A DNA stretch of 64,000 nucleotides. Origin: Cryptomeria japonica (lineage: Eukaryota; Streptophyta; Pinopsida; Cupressales; Cupressaceae). Where the stretch lies: assembly GCF_030272615.1 (NCBI RefSeq), contig NC_081411.1, positions 44,715,517 to 44,779,516 on the forward strand, written 5' to 3'. The notes under the pieces are model-generated. The model was not told the origin of the DNA. It saw only the letters and a program-made list of their open reading frames with translations, and searched no databases. The translations under genes were made by a program, and so were the position numbers. Shown here in pieces: positions 1 to 12,960 of this stretch; position 1 is the stretch's first letter, and the number at the start of each line of letters is the position of its first letter.

Positions 1-449
1 ATTCATTTGATATCATCATTGAGGATATCTCTAAGAAATACTTCTTAGGTTTAACTACGACCAGGGCAAAGGATAAACTATCCACTCTAAATATTTGATC
101 TTTAATCATCTACACTCTTGATTGACTCTTTTTCTATCTTTACAATTACAAATCCCTAGCCTTGAGGATAGTATACTAGTCTAGGATTGTAGAATAATAA
201 TATTTAAAAAGAATTACAAGACCCACCTCCCAAGCTACCTCCCACTACTGGCGTTTTTTATAATGATGCTGTAAGGAATTAGTTTATTAAACTTTTGGTT
301 TATTTTGTGGGCTTGATATCTGAAGGGTGGCCTAATTTACTTTTGAAATTGGAGCCTATTTATTTTAAAGATGCATAGATTTTTAGCTACACTTGCATTC
401 AATTTTATATACTCCAAATTGACAATTTTAACGTGTCTATATTTGGCAG
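1..449 (+). other. 3' part of the intron of COMT-like copy 1
   Basis: Noncoding A+T-rich DNA leading to a splice acceptor (TTTGGCAG, AG at 448-449) in front of the second coding exon of copy 1. The matching first exon, which in the other copies lies 1.5 to 10 kb upstream, is outside the window. No other feature was recognised here. Confidence 0.7.
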
Positions 450-805
450 GGTTGTCGTCCAAGGTGGATGTTGTGGAAGGAAAATTCAATGAGCATCTCG
501 ACGTAGCCAAGCAATTTCTGGAGGAGATGAATTCCCCTCATTTCGATTTCGTTTTCCTCGACCACTGGAAAGTCTACTATATGTCAGACTATCTTCTGTT
601 GAAGGAAAATGCAATGGTGGGAAATGGCAGTGGAATATGTGCAGATAATATGGGGGCCTTAGTAGGACCTGCTGATTTCAGGAAATACCTTAAAAAACAT
701 GCAGAGGAACTTGAAACCTGTGAACACAAGAGCAATGCAGAGTACCTTTCTTGGTTCCCAGACAGTGTGACTGTTTCTACTTTTAAGCTACCCACTCAAT
801 TGTAA
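450..805 (+). CDS. COMT: Animal-type catechol O-methyltransferase-like, copy 1, terminal exon only
   Basis: This is the C-terminal half of a small SAM-dependent, Mg-dependent O-methyltransferase. It starts after the acceptor at 448-449 in phase 1: the exon supplies the last two bases of the Gly codon of HAG/LSSKV, exactly as in copies 2 and 4. Known catalytic residues of animal COMT are visible. The metal-binding Asp and the catalytic Lys lie in FLDHWK, the Asp-Asn metal ligands in ADN, and the substrate-contacting Glu in AEYL. The exon is open to a TAA-type stop, 118 codons after the split one. It differs from copies 2 and 4 at usually constant places (KVYYMSDY for KDRYMPDY, KKHAEE for KTHPEE), so it is an older paralogue. 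It is the only copy on the + strand. The first 80 or so bases after the stop match the 3' flanks of the other copies in inverse orientation. Whether exon 1 survives cannot be judged here. Confidence 0.85.
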
Positions 806-3136
806 ATATTTCATTACAGTCCATTCTTAATATATCGTATTTCTCCTTAACTCATCTCTGTCAATATTGAAAAGCATGAACACTAGTTTATTCCAATTTG
901 TCATGGAAAACGGCTTCATGTCTTGATTAAATCAACAATGAATACAAATACTAACAATTGAGTATAGGAGTTTAATGGGTAGTTTTTTTTTCCAGACTTT
1001 GTGTAAGATATTTAAATTTTGTAAAATGACATATATTGTTTTGAAAGATAAAATCAGCAACAAAAAGATTAGAGAGGGTGATTCAATTTTGAAAGTAAAG
1101 GTCTGATTAAAAATACCAGACATTTAAAATTTTAATTATTACAAAATTATGACATGCTTTTATGGCATTAATTATACAATTTCTCTCTTTTACAAATGAA
1201 GCATGTTATATATGGATATCTTGTTGCTCCCTCTTGTATGCCCTATTTACTAAGATTTGGCATGAATTGACGGAGGAGATATTTGTAAGAAAATTTATTT
1301 ATATGAAGGTTATAATATAGTGGATTCATTCTTTGTTGGTAATATTTTAGATTTTACGTTTAATTTTTTAGTTAAAACAAACATAATATCAAATGAATAT
1401 TATTTTAATTCATTGAACAATGGGGTGATTTAATAGGGTTTTGACATGGTTTTGTTTGGATGTCCTTGCTAGTGTCATATCTCATCTTTATCACCATATC
1501 TTTACACTATGCTTTAGTATAGGATTTGTGCACACATTAAAAAAAAATCATGTCCTCTTAAATCATTTTTTCTTTACAGATATGGTTCCCACTCATAGTG
1601 TCCTAGTAGTTGATGTTAGTTTCCAAAGGTTAGATAAATAGGAAAATGTCACAAAAATACCCTTGCGAGCTCCTATCAAAAAATCGTCATGAGGTAGCTC
1701 ACCTACTCTTAATGTTGTCTTCTCATTTCAATAATGTATGTAAATTACTTGAAAAGTTTAATCTTTTCTTTGTTGGTATAATACTGTTTAAAATTATGCT
1801 AAATAATTAAGTCAATTCTACCTAGTCCATATCCGTTCTAGTTTCATTCTCTTCTACTCATTACACTTGTTTGATCTAATGCCTCAATATAGGCATCCTC
1901 TACACTTATAGCTAGTGTTTTAAGGATTTTTCCTCACCATCAATCATTTTTATTTACATATATGGCTTCTAACCATAGTGGCCTAGTAGTTAATGTTAAG
2001 TATGCTAGATTAGATGCATAGGAACCTGACACTAAAATGTTGTTTCAATTGTATACCAAAATTAGTAGTCTGTGAGGTAACCCACCTATTCCTAATATTA
2101 TTGTACCTATTCAAGATTTTGATGATGCATGCAAATTATTTGAGAAAATTACTCTCATCAAGTATTTTATTTGTACAATCCTCTTTGAAAGTATGCTAAA
2201 GAAGTGGGTTGATTCCACCTACTTCCCTCTTGAGGTCCACATGGAAACTATTCAAAATATTACTAAACTAAGAATCCTTTTTTATTTCTTGGATGCTAAT
2301 TTTTACAACACCACTTTTTAATATAACCCATAATATATTCATAACTCTTTATTAGTATTTACTCACCAAACTCAATAATTCTATTTTTCTTTAATAAGAA
2401 GTATTTTATTTAATTTACAAGCTGCTTAAGTCAAGTAATTTAAACTCCCATTTCCTTTGTAAATATTTCTTGATATCTTTTTTCAAGATGAAACATTGAG
2501 GAATAATGATGGTTCTTCTTCTGAAATTTACCTAGAAGTACAAAGACACTATGCACAAGAGGAACATTTTTAAAGCAACGTCAATGCAAATCTTAACACA
2601 TAAGTTGACATAGATTCATATTCCACTCCTATAAGCTACCTTAACTATAAAGATATTTCAAAGAAAGAAGATATTCATTTTCTCAATGACACATCCCCTA
2701 ATTAATGAAAGGAAAATACCTTACCTCCTGCTTGGGACATGATTGAATATTTTTATCCTTGAAAAAGGATGAATTATTATTCACTATTTCAACAATATAG
2801 TCCTTTAAAACATGATTACACAAACAAATTGATGGGGTCTATATTGAAATTCCTTCACCATTAGAGTTGCATACACATCACAATATTGGTTTTGACATTC
2901 TTTCTAAGAAAGGATATAATAAACAAGGTCTTCAACATATGAAACAAGGAGTAAACATCTTTATAGATATCACACCCTATTATTATAGAGAAGGTATAGG
3001 CTCCCATACTTCTCCTTTGTCTCCAAACATTCCTTATCATCACATATGAATAGCTCCTAACAACTTCTCTTTATCTAGAGATGACCAAATCTTTTTAAGA
3101 ATCCTAAGAGACCATTTGATCACTCTTCCACATTTA
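806..3136. other. Intergenic DNA with decayed repeats
   Basis: The first 150 bases resemble the 3' flanks of the other COMT copies. The rest is A+T-rich with no credible gene. From about 2340 to 3141 it looks like the decayed interior of an older retroelement, into which the Gypsy-like element starting at 3142 inserted; the same type of sequence resumes after 9684. Confidence 0.5.
1561..2223. repeat. Diverged direct repeat, two copies about 381 bp apart
   Basis: The blocks 1561-1832 and 1942-2223 align along their length. Shared phrases include AATCATTTTT, ATATGG-TTC, CATAGTG-CCTAGTAGTT and ATGCTAAA. Identity is low, so the duplication is old. The function is unknown; they are probably pieces of a retroelement. 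Confidence 0.55.
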
Positions 3137-3141
3137 AAAAT

Positions 3142-4342
3142 TGTAGTGTCATAAAATTGTAACCCTAGAAATTTTTCACCATATTAGGGTCCTCATGCAT
3201 GTGAAATTGAATCCCCTAGCTTGATCTGAGACCAAAGACTGCTTAACCCTCAGAATCTGCTTCTCCCTTGCCCTTTGCACCACCATGTCTGCACTCTGTC
3301 ATGGAGAAAAGGGTAGGATAGGGTCATGGCACCCCCTTCCCTTCCCTATTTTGGGGTAGGACCCTTCCTAAGTCTACATTGAAGGTTGTGCATTGAGTAG
3401 GAAATCTTCCCTGATGTTGGCCTATGATGAAAAATCAGTTTCATTAACCCTAATTGACAAGTATTTAAGTTGAATTTTCTCTCTCATTTGGATAAGTTGA
3501 AAAAGTTGGATTAGTGGGAAGTTTACATGATATCAAACATTCAAGCATTCAAGCATTCCTTTCTAGCATTGAGCATTCTCAAGTCTCCCTTCAAGGCTAG
3601 GTGTTGCATTCAAGTCAAGGATTCAACCATTGAAGAGGAGATCCCTTTCAACATTCAATCCAATACAAGCAATTTTATCAACATTTCTTTCACAACCTCC
3701 CTTGAGGTGACTTACATTTTAGTCTTTCATTTACATTTACTTGCAAGTACTCTCTTTCATCATTTGGTTAATTCCAAAACTGGGGTTTGACCTGAAGGCA
3801 AACCCCCAATCCCAACACCTTTCCCTCTCATTTTTGTGTGTAGGTTGTAGGTGTGCAACTATACTTTTTGATTTGGACTCCATTTGTAGATATGAAAAAA
3901 CCCTTTTCATTTCACAGATTTTTTGGAGAACCATGTACACTTTCACCATAGTCCAGACAACTTTTCCTCAAATTCACAGGTGGGTTCGTCTCAACATTTT
4001 ACTAGCAAATCCAGGTGCACAACTTCATCCCACGCTTTGATCTCAAGTTATAAGAAATGCTTTGTCACTTTTGCACTTAGTATTTATACACAATTCTATC
4101 AATTCCTTTTCCATTTCAAATAGAAGAGGGGATTAACTTATCATTCTCATTTCATTCATAATTCTATCTTCTTCTTTGGAGGTTGAATCTAGTGAATCCC
4201 CCCCCTTCCAATGTGCGTGAAATTTTTTTGAAGGGAAATCCATGGTGAAACTCTCATCTCTCCTTGGAGGGAAACAATAGCTTTCCTCTTGATCTCTCAT
4301 TCACACATTTTTCACCCACCATCACATTTTGGTGCTATTACA
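3142..4342 (+). repeat. 5' LTR of the Gypsy-like element
   Basis: Starts TGTAGTGTCATAAAATTGT and ends ATTACA. It matches 8485-9679 from end to end, and the primer-binding-like site follows directly. Confidence 0.85.
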
Positions 4343-7300
4343 TTTTGGTGAACCCGACGTCTTGCATGCTTTCCTTTGAACAAAAATTGCATATTTCTCA
4401 TTTGCAAGTTTAAATTTTCTACAAATTTAGTGGTTACTTTTTTAAATTTTCTAAATATTCATATTTTTTAGCTTTAAATAGAGTCTCTGTAGATCAACTT
4501 TCCAAATTGGACAATCAATATGATAACTTTCAACACTGGATGTCCCAAGAATACCCTAATAGTGAAGCTCTTTTGTTAATTGAAGGCCTTAAATTCCTGA
4601 TTTAAAGTGATAAGAATGGGATTGATATATTGCATGACATTGAACATATTATTGATTCTAATGTCATGCCTATCAGGAGTTGTGCTCAAACCCTAGGCTA
4701 TTCACAACCTTCAACTCAAGTCAATCCTTCTATTCCTTTGACTAATCTTATGAATAGTATTCCTACTTTTACCTCCAACATCATGGCTACTTCAACTCAA
4801 AATGTCATCACTACAACAATTAGTCATGGGGGCAATCCCTCTTCTTCATTAAATCCTCCATATTTACCTATGTCTTCAATAAGTGTTCATATTATCCCTC
4901 AACCAATCAATGTGACAGAAGGGGGCAATTCCTTCAACAACTTTTTTCCTCCTTTAAGTGTCCCTTTTCCTACCGAACCATCACCTATGCCTACTTATCA
5001 TAATGTCACACCACCTTATTCTTAGTCCATGCATTCTTTCAATAACATCACACCACCTTCTCAATCAACTATGTCTAACATCAATTCTTCTGCCGTCATT
5101 CTTTCAATAAAATCACACCACCTTCTCAATCAACTATGTCTAACATCAATTCTTCTACTGAAGTGACAATTAACAATCTTTCTCAAACCGTGTCTTCCTT
5201 ACAACAACAAATTGCTTCTATTAGTCAATCCAAGCTTAGTGTGCCCACCTTTGATATTGCAAGCCCACTTTATCTTGATATTTTTAAAGTTGTGTCACCT
5301 AAACATGTTGAGGTCCCTCAATTAGAAGTCTATAATGGAAAAGGTGATCCTCTTACGCATGTCAAAAGATTTCAAACCTTGTGTATCGATTTTGCTTATG
5401 ACCAAAGATTCCTTGCAAAATTGTTTACAAGAACGCTAAGAGACAAGGCTTTACAATGGTATTGCTCTTTGCTTTCTTATTCTATCACTTATTTTCAACA
5501 ACTATAAAATTCTTTCATCCAACAATTTCAAAACAACATTGGTGCTAAAATCACTTTGACTGATTTAATGCATTGTAAACAAGGTGTTAAAGAAAAAGTG
5601 ACTGATTTCATTGGTAGATATAAGCATTTGTGTGCTCAAATTTCTTTTCTTGTACTAGATAATGATATTGAAAGAATCTTCATTTCTAATTTACAAAATG
5701 ATATTAGGGAAAAACTTCTTTTGTTTGAGTTTACTTTCTTTCCATAGTTGTGTGCAGCATGCCACAATTATTAACTGGCTGTGAGTCAAATGGAGCAATC
5801 CACTCCTATGGCTCCGAGTGATAAGGGGGAGAGTGTTCAAAAACCATTTGTGAAGTTCAAACCAACAAAAAACTTCATCAAGTTCAATGATACAATTCAC
5901 AACAATAATGTGAATGCTACAACAGGTGTGCCTTCTATTTCTAAATTTTTCCAAAGAGAAAGACAATTTACTCCTTTGAATGAATCATTACATAGTATTA
6001 TGTCTCAGTTGTTGTAAAAAAATGTTATCAGTCTTCCTCCTATAAAACCAGTTGATTCTTCTAAACTTGCATCCCCTTATTTTTATAACAATTCATTTTT
6101 TCAATTTCATCGTTAGCCTGGTGATGATACTGAGAAATGTTTTGCATTGAAAAATAAGATTCAATATTTGATTGATAATAGTACTATATCTATGGCAGGT
6201 GTGAATGATAAAGGGAATAAATCAGTAGCTCCTCCTAATCAGAAGCTTAAGATTTTCGTTGATTCCTTGCCTTCTCATACCTCTAACATGATTGAGATTG
6301 TGCCTACTTCATCTCTTCTGAGGAATTCACCTCTATGGCTCAAAACTTGGTAAATATGGTAGAAAAACAAGATACACCTAAGGATCTTTGTATTAAATTT
6401 GACCCTAGTGAGACCATTAAAGCACCCAATGACCCTTTATACATAGTTGTGAAGGTTAAGGATATCCCTTTCCGTGGAGCTCTTATTGATTCCTCTTGCA
6501 TGGTTAATGTCATCACTCAGGAGTATCTTTTCAATTTGTGATTGTATAAACCAATATATGATGCTTCTAATGTGGTTGTGAAGTTATTTGATGGATTCTG
6601 TTGTCCTGTCATTGGCTCTATCACCCTTCCTATTGAAGTTCATACAAATCTATGGATGTCAACTTTCTTATCATTCCTTCTTCTGAGCAATTCCATGTGA
6701 ATATGGGCTATCCTTGGCTATCTTCCATGAAGGATATTGCTTCTCCAGTCCATAAGTGTCTGAAATTTCCTCATAATAGAGAAATCATAACCGTGAACCA
6801 TAGCTTATTTAAACCATCTGAAAAAATCCCCTGTGTTCCTATTGATTTCTTTTGGCATAAGCAATTTCAATCTCTTCCATCAAGGAGCGATGCTCTTTGT
6901 CAATCTTATAAAAAATGGAAGAAAGATATGATATTATCCTTAAGTCAGCCTAGATCCCAAACACTTCACATTCCTATTATTCTTCAAGATGAATTTCTTC
7001 CCTTCACGGATAGAACTAATCTCCCTCCTAAGGAATATATTCAACCTATTCCTATGGATGTGACTATACCTTCTCCTAAGAAGAATAGTAATATTGTTCC
7101 TAAGGTTAGGCTTGTACCTCCTCCTCATGATGGACCTGGTATCCTTCCTACACCTAACATTCCTCCTTTATATGGTGCAATTCCACCTCCTTCTTCTTAT
7201 CGAGAGAAGAGTCTTGCTTCTCCCCTTATTCAACGTAAAAGACCTCAACCTAAACCTTCAACTACCAAAGATGGGAATATTCCTCCCTCACCAACTATTC

Positions 7301-8484
7301 AATCTCCTAGAAATCCAACATTTTAAATAATTCTCTTTTCTCCTAAGCAAGATGTTTAGCCTATATCTCCAAATCATAAGTTGCAAAAAAAATGTGATGG
7401 TTTTACTCCTATTCGTGGTCTTGCTCCTCTTTCTCTAAATTTTGATGAAGAAATGAGTGAAAATTTTATTCATGATGGCAATGCTCCTAATGCTTCTAAT
7501 AGTGAGTATGAATATGTTGATGTGGACAAGAATTTATCAAATAAATTTTCACAAACCCTAATCCTAGCTCCTAGAATTGAACAAAGTGACTTACCACATG
7601 AGCATAGTCCTTGTTTGGATATTTTTATATCTCCATCTACTGTGCTCGATGTTCCTCCCCTGGCATGTTGCTCACCTTCCTGAAATTGTGATCAGCAAGA
7701 TTGGGAGGCGAATGTCATGCTAGATTAGCAATATTAACATTGTAGATCTTCTTTGTCTCTCCTTTCTTTATTTTTTATGGCTATTCTTCTATGTGTATCC
7801 ATGTTCTTCTATTGTTCCTTTAATATCTATTTGGGGATGATGCAAAGCATTGAGATCTTTTCTTGGTCTCTTTCATGTTGACTCAAAAGACATCCTCTCT
7901 TTCCTTTCTTCTAAGGTAGTGTCCTTTCCTTGGGGAATGACTATTATTATATATGCACATACATATATGATATACATGAGTTATCATACAACATACTAAC
8001 CCTGGGGAAAGTGAAACTACCTCGTATTTTGTGTTCATTATCCTTGGGCTTATTCCTCGATTGGGGGCTAAATCCTAGTGATAACATTCTCCCTCTATTC
8101 TCTCTCTCTCTTGGGTGTATCCTACCTTAAAGCAATCCCTCCCGATAAGGCACACGCGATCACTTTAATGTGGGGACATACACTCAGCTCATATTTTCCT
8201 TCTTTATACTTAGAGTTACTCAATGTACTTTGTTTCATTTTTTAATCTTTGGTATCCTTGCTTTCATGACTAATAGTGAGAGGAACTTTACAAATTGTAA
8301 TCATGGTTTTCCCTTTTTCGATCTTCCCTTTTACTTTGTCAATCAAAGTTGTAAGATCCTAAGTCCACTGGGGGCTTTGCACATCTTGCCTCCTTGACAT
8401 GGTAAAAGTCTTTCAATCTTTTTTCCTTGTACTTTACTGGTAGTATTGGTATAAGCTCATACTCCTGCTAAAGTGGGGACTAAC

Positions 8485-9679
8485 TGTAGTGTCATAAAAT
8501 TGTGACCCTAGCAATTTTTGATGATATTAGGGTCCTCATGCATGCAAAATTGAATCCCCTAGCCTGATCGAAGGGCGAAGACTATTCAACCCATGAAATA
8601 TGCTTCTCCCTTGCCCTCTACACCACCCTGTTTGCACTCTGCACTAGAGAAAAGGGCAGGATAGGGGCATGGCGCCCCTGTCCCTACCCTATTTTGGGGT
8701 AGGAACCTTCCTAAGTCTGCATTGAAGGTTGTGCAGTGAGCGGGAAAACTTCCTTGATGTCAGCCTGTGATGATAATCAACTTTATTAACCCTAATTGAC
8801 AAGTATTTAAGTTGAATTTTCCCTCTCATTTGGACAAGTTTAAAAAGTTGGATGAGTTGGAACTTTACATGAGATCAAGCACTCAAGCATTCAAGCATTC
8901 ATTTCCACCATTGAGCATTCTCAAGTCTCCCTTAAAGGATAGGTGTTGCATTCATGTCAAGGATTCAACCATTGAAGAGGAGATCTGTTTCAACATTCAA
9001 TCCAATACAAGAAATTCTATCACAACCTCCCTTGAGGTGACTTACATTTCAGTCTTTCATTACATTAACTTGCAAGCACTCTCTTTCATCATTTAGTTAA
9101 TTCCAAAATTGGGGATTGACCTGAAGGCAAACCCCCAATCCCAACACCTTTCCCTCTCTCTTTTGTGTGTAGGTTGTAGGTACATAGCTATACTTTCATA
9201 TTTGGACTCCATTTGCAGAGACGAAAAAACCCTTTTCATTTTGTGGATTTTTTGTAGGACCATGTACACTTTCGCCACGATCTGAGCAACTTTTCCTCAA
9301 ATTTGCAGGGCGGCTTCGTTTTGACATCTTACTACCAAATCTAGGTGCACAATTTCATCCCATGGTTTGATCTCAATTTATAAGTAGTTCTTTGTCACTT
9401 TTGCAGTTAGTCTTTATACACAATTCAATCAATTCCTTTTCCATTCCGAGTAGAAGAGGGGATTAGCTTATCATTCTCATTTCATTCAGAATTCTATCTT
9501 CTTCTTTGGAGGTTGAATCCAGTGAATTCCCCCCCCCTCTTCCAATGTAATGCATGAAAATTGTTTGAAGGGAAATCCATAGCGAAACTCTCATCTCTCT
9601 TTGGAGGGAAAGGGTAGCTTTCCTCTTGATTTCTCATTCACACATTTTTCACCCACCATTACATTTTGGTGACATTACA
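8485..9679 (+). repeat. 3' LTR of the Gypsy-like element
   Basis: Starts TGTAGTGTCATAAAATTGT and ends CATTACA. It is preceded by a purine-rich tract and followed by the second AAAAT target copy. Confidence 0.85.
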
Positions 9680-9684
9680 AAAAT

Positions 9685-11970
9685 TATGAAACTCAAGAAG
9701 CTGATCACATAGATCATTTTAAAAAAAAATTTATGATCACTTGTATGGTCATACTAGCAATGATTGTAGAGCCTTTAAGATAGAAGTTAGAAAATGGTAA
9801 CATTTCTAGATGGCTTGTAATATTCAACTTTGTCATCCAAGTTCTCAGTTAATTAAATAATATTTATGGCTATTATGTTGCTCCTCGCTATGTCACAATA
9901 GAAGCTTACCTATTAGGGGCTCATTTCCATTCATGGTGGTATAATTTCATGTGTGATCATACTTAGGTGACAAGAAATCCTATTGTGTAATTATTCTTGC
10001 CTATACATTAGGGATTATGAGTTGTTTAGAAACATTTATGCTTCATGACAATCCACTTTCACCTTTTGGAGATGTATCTATTGTAAAATTTTCCTTCCTT
10101 TCATAGAATTGTGTTTCCTTCAGGACAATTTTATCCTTGATTAGAAATGTGCATCCTTGATTAGGTTCTCTTCTTTGATTAAAATCATATGTCTTTTATA
10201 AGCAATATATCCTTGGTGTTGAAAGTGTTCATCCTTCATCTTGAATCCGCTCTCCTAGCCTTTCAGAAGGTATGTATTCTTGGTAAGGATAGTCTTTCCT
10301 CTTAGTTTTAAAGATGCTATATTATTTTGAAGATCTCTTTTAATTATGGAGGTAAATATCTAGAGACAAATATTTCTCCCTCCATATTTGGTAGTTATGT
10401 ATCCTTGATAAGGATCCCTTTACCCTTGTTGCAAGATTTTACTTTATAATAATCTCCTCCTTTCTTGAATTTTTATATCATTTATAAGGATCAAATTGTA
10501 GCTTGGATGCATGTATTCTTGAAAAGGACATCTCCTTGGTGTTTAAGGTGTTTATCCTAGATATGAATCTTTATCTTTCTTAAGATGCCAACATAGACAT
10601 ATGTTGACATATTAAGGGGGGAACTATGAGGCATGCTTGTTGCTTGTTTTCTTCATTGATATACCTCAAAAGTGGTGGTGTTGTATTGAGTAAAACCCTC
10701 TAGGGCAAGGTTATGAATCTATCTCTAGCAACTTACATAGCATATATCCTTTTTTTTATTGTGTAGCATAATATGGATTACTATTTAGGTATGTGAAGCT
10801 TTGATGATCTCAGATTACCTAGCATAACACAACTTGTTAGTCAGTGGAATCCATATGACTCATCCCCAATCATTTAGAATAACACAACTTGCTAGATTGA
10901 TCCTTTGTTAAACATTCTTATGATTCTTAGGCATTGGTCAACTAGTATAGAGAGACTTGCTAATTTGATCTTTTTTGTCATTTATTCTTCTTAAGATATT
11001 GATAATATAACATAACATAACTTGTTAGTATGATTTTTTTTCTCATTTACACACCTCGATGTGTTGGTTACCCAGCATAATAGAATTATTTTACCGTAAT
11101 TTATTGTTATACTACATAGATCAAACAGTATAACACAACTTATTTTCTAGTAGAATTTGTGTCTTCCATGAATCACCTAGCATCACATAGCTTGCTAGCT
11201 AGTATAATCCATCTCATAAACATGAATCACCCATGAGGGATTCACTTAGTGAACCTAGGTTATAGCACATGTGTTCATGGAATACTAAAGAATCCCCCTA
11301 TTTTCAAAAAATATTGCCCTAAACTCCTTTTTTGTCACCCCCTCCCAATACACATCCTAAATTAAAAGCCCACCTATTTTCACCAAATATTGTATTTTTC
11401 ATAGCCGGAATTAAAAATCCCCCTATTTTCACTGATAGGCAATATATTGTACCCTCATTTTTTGGATATTAAACTCCCCAATATGAATCCATGTGATATA
11501 ATATTTCCTTGCTAGTGAAACCCCTGTAGAATCACCCAACATAAGAAAACATTTTTTCCAATGGAATTAATATCTTTTCTATGGATTCCTAGCATAACAC
11601 AACATGTTTGTTGATGGACCACTAACCACTTGTCTCGTTACAAATCAATGCATTGTCTTATCTCTTTCTAGAAGTCGACTTGTATTTTTGCAATAACATT
11701 TTGAGAATGATATTAATGATTGAGACAACCTTTACATTGTGGTCCCTTCACTTAGTTAACTTGGAAAATTATGTCTATTTAAGTACTAACATTATTTATG
11801 TGTCTTACTTTGCATATTTTGTGTGCATTGATAAGATCCTATGCTTGGAGGATTGTGCATCCCTCAACTTACTATCATCTTATCTATAGTATACCTTTTT
11901 CTCAACTTCTCTATCTCTCTATCTCTACTTTACAATGAGTATGAGTGTACCATCACTAAAGTGGGAGCTA
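9685..11970 (+). mobile_element. Decayed interior of an older Gypsy-like element
   Basis: Just right of the insertion, bases 9720-9800 read as a zinc-knuckle-like piece of Gypsy gag (HTSNDCRAFK). The rest is heavily decayed, with recurrent ATCCTTGATAAGGAT-like phrases (10100-10560) and the degenerate array described separately. A polypurine-like AAAGTGGGAGCTAA at about 11958 suggests the 3' end of the interior. This is probably the element that the one at 3142-9679 inserted into. It is broken throughout. Confidence 0.4.
10770..11620. repeat. Degenerate array of a TAGCATAACACAACTTGTTAG-like motif
   Basis: Variants of CCTAGCATAACACAACTTG, usually followed by TTAG or CTAG and a T-rich spacer, recur about eight times at irregular spacings of roughly 60 to 130 bases. 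The copies are strongly diverged. The array lies inside the decayed Gypsy-like interior and is probably an old internal repeat of that family. Confidence 0.55.
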
Positions 11971-12960
11971 AATTTAGTGTAGTAATATAGATCCCTTTAC
12001 AATTTAATATTCTACTTGGGACCCTAATTTTTAGTGTTCCTTTTTTTTAGATTGTTTTAAGCCTATTTGGGACTTATTCTACTCTATATTTTAATTATTA
12101 ATCTTACAATTTATCTATGATCAAATACTTAAATTAGGACCTTATTTGGTATCACAAACCTTGACACTCATGATACTCTTTTAGAGGTTCTATTTTGGTG
12201 GGACCAAAGTTCCTAGCACACCTATCTCATCAAAATTCCTTGAAATTGCAACCAATGTTAGTATCAAACTTCAAAATTTAATTTCTAGTATCAATTTTTA
12301 TACTTGACCATTTATGTCATTCGAAACTCAAAAATACCTTGTGAACCTTATATAAAAAAATATTTTATTATTCACAAAGTCTAATACATTCTAATATTTT
12401 ATGGTTTCCCAAATTATGATCCGGAAAGAATTCCAATTTGAGCACATTTAGCAACAAGCTACAATAACCTACATTCAATTATGACTTCATGATTGATTTT
12501 TTTATGTTTATCATGTTATTGCATCAAATATTGAAGGACTTTTCCAAATATATTGGCATCATGAACATTATGACTCCTAAGGTGTGAACTTGTCATTTAA
12601 AAATTTCAATTATGTTTTAGCTTCTATCTTTTCAAAGGATAAACTCTCTTTTTTTGTGAATCATAACTATTATGGAGATGGGAAAAACAACACAAGGATC
12701 AACTTAGCCAAGACCCTATACAACACAATCATTTTTCACCATTTTTATGTGTGTAAGTTCTGATTTGACAACATCTTGGAGGTTATAGGAATACAAAGTA
12801 TACTAAGATAGATAGTTCTAGATTTTGAATAGGCAAGAAAACCTAGACTAAGGTTCTCTTCAACCATGTCTAATGATTTTTGGTTTTAATTTTAGGAAAC
12901 AAGCTTATAGGACCCCTTGACTATATTTTTGACCCTATCTATAAGATTTGACATTCTCAA
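11971..12960 (+). repeat. Possible LTR of the older Gypsy-like element
   Basis: Begins TGTAGTAATATAGATCCC directly after a polypurine-like tract, the same layout as the 8485 LTR. A GCGAACCCAAC stretch near 12966 resembles a primer-binding site, which would put the LTR end just before it. No second LTR was found, so the call is weak. Confidence 0.3.

Larger units (their letters stand above)
3142..9679 (+). mobile_element. Gypsy-like LTR retrotransposon, gag and protease region only, broken
   Basis: A 6.5-kb element with two direct LTRs of about 1.2 kb that begin TG and end CA. It is flanked by the 5-bp target duplication AAAAT at 3137-3141 and 9680-9684. A primer-binding-like stretch (TGGTGAACCCGACG) follows the left LTR at about 4346, and a polypurine stretch (AAAGTGGGGACTAAC) precedes the right LTR. 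The interior reads as a Gypsy-type gag region (about 4490-6200), then an aspartic-protease-like region (about 6330-6700), then a Pro/Ser-rich stretch to about 7680. No reverse transcriptase, RNase H or integrase was recognised, so it looks non-autonomous (Tat-like by gag style, inferred). Coding is broken in many places, roughly eight or more. The LTRs differ at around one base in ten over the part compared, the oldest of the three complete elements. A conifer-like rate of 1e-9 per site per year would give tens of millions of years. Confidence 0.85.

Noticed and set aside
589-795. Antisense frames over the COMT second exons (also at 31016-31222 and 52669-52875)
   Set aside because: They recur only because the sense exon is conserved. 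No independent start context or coding signature.
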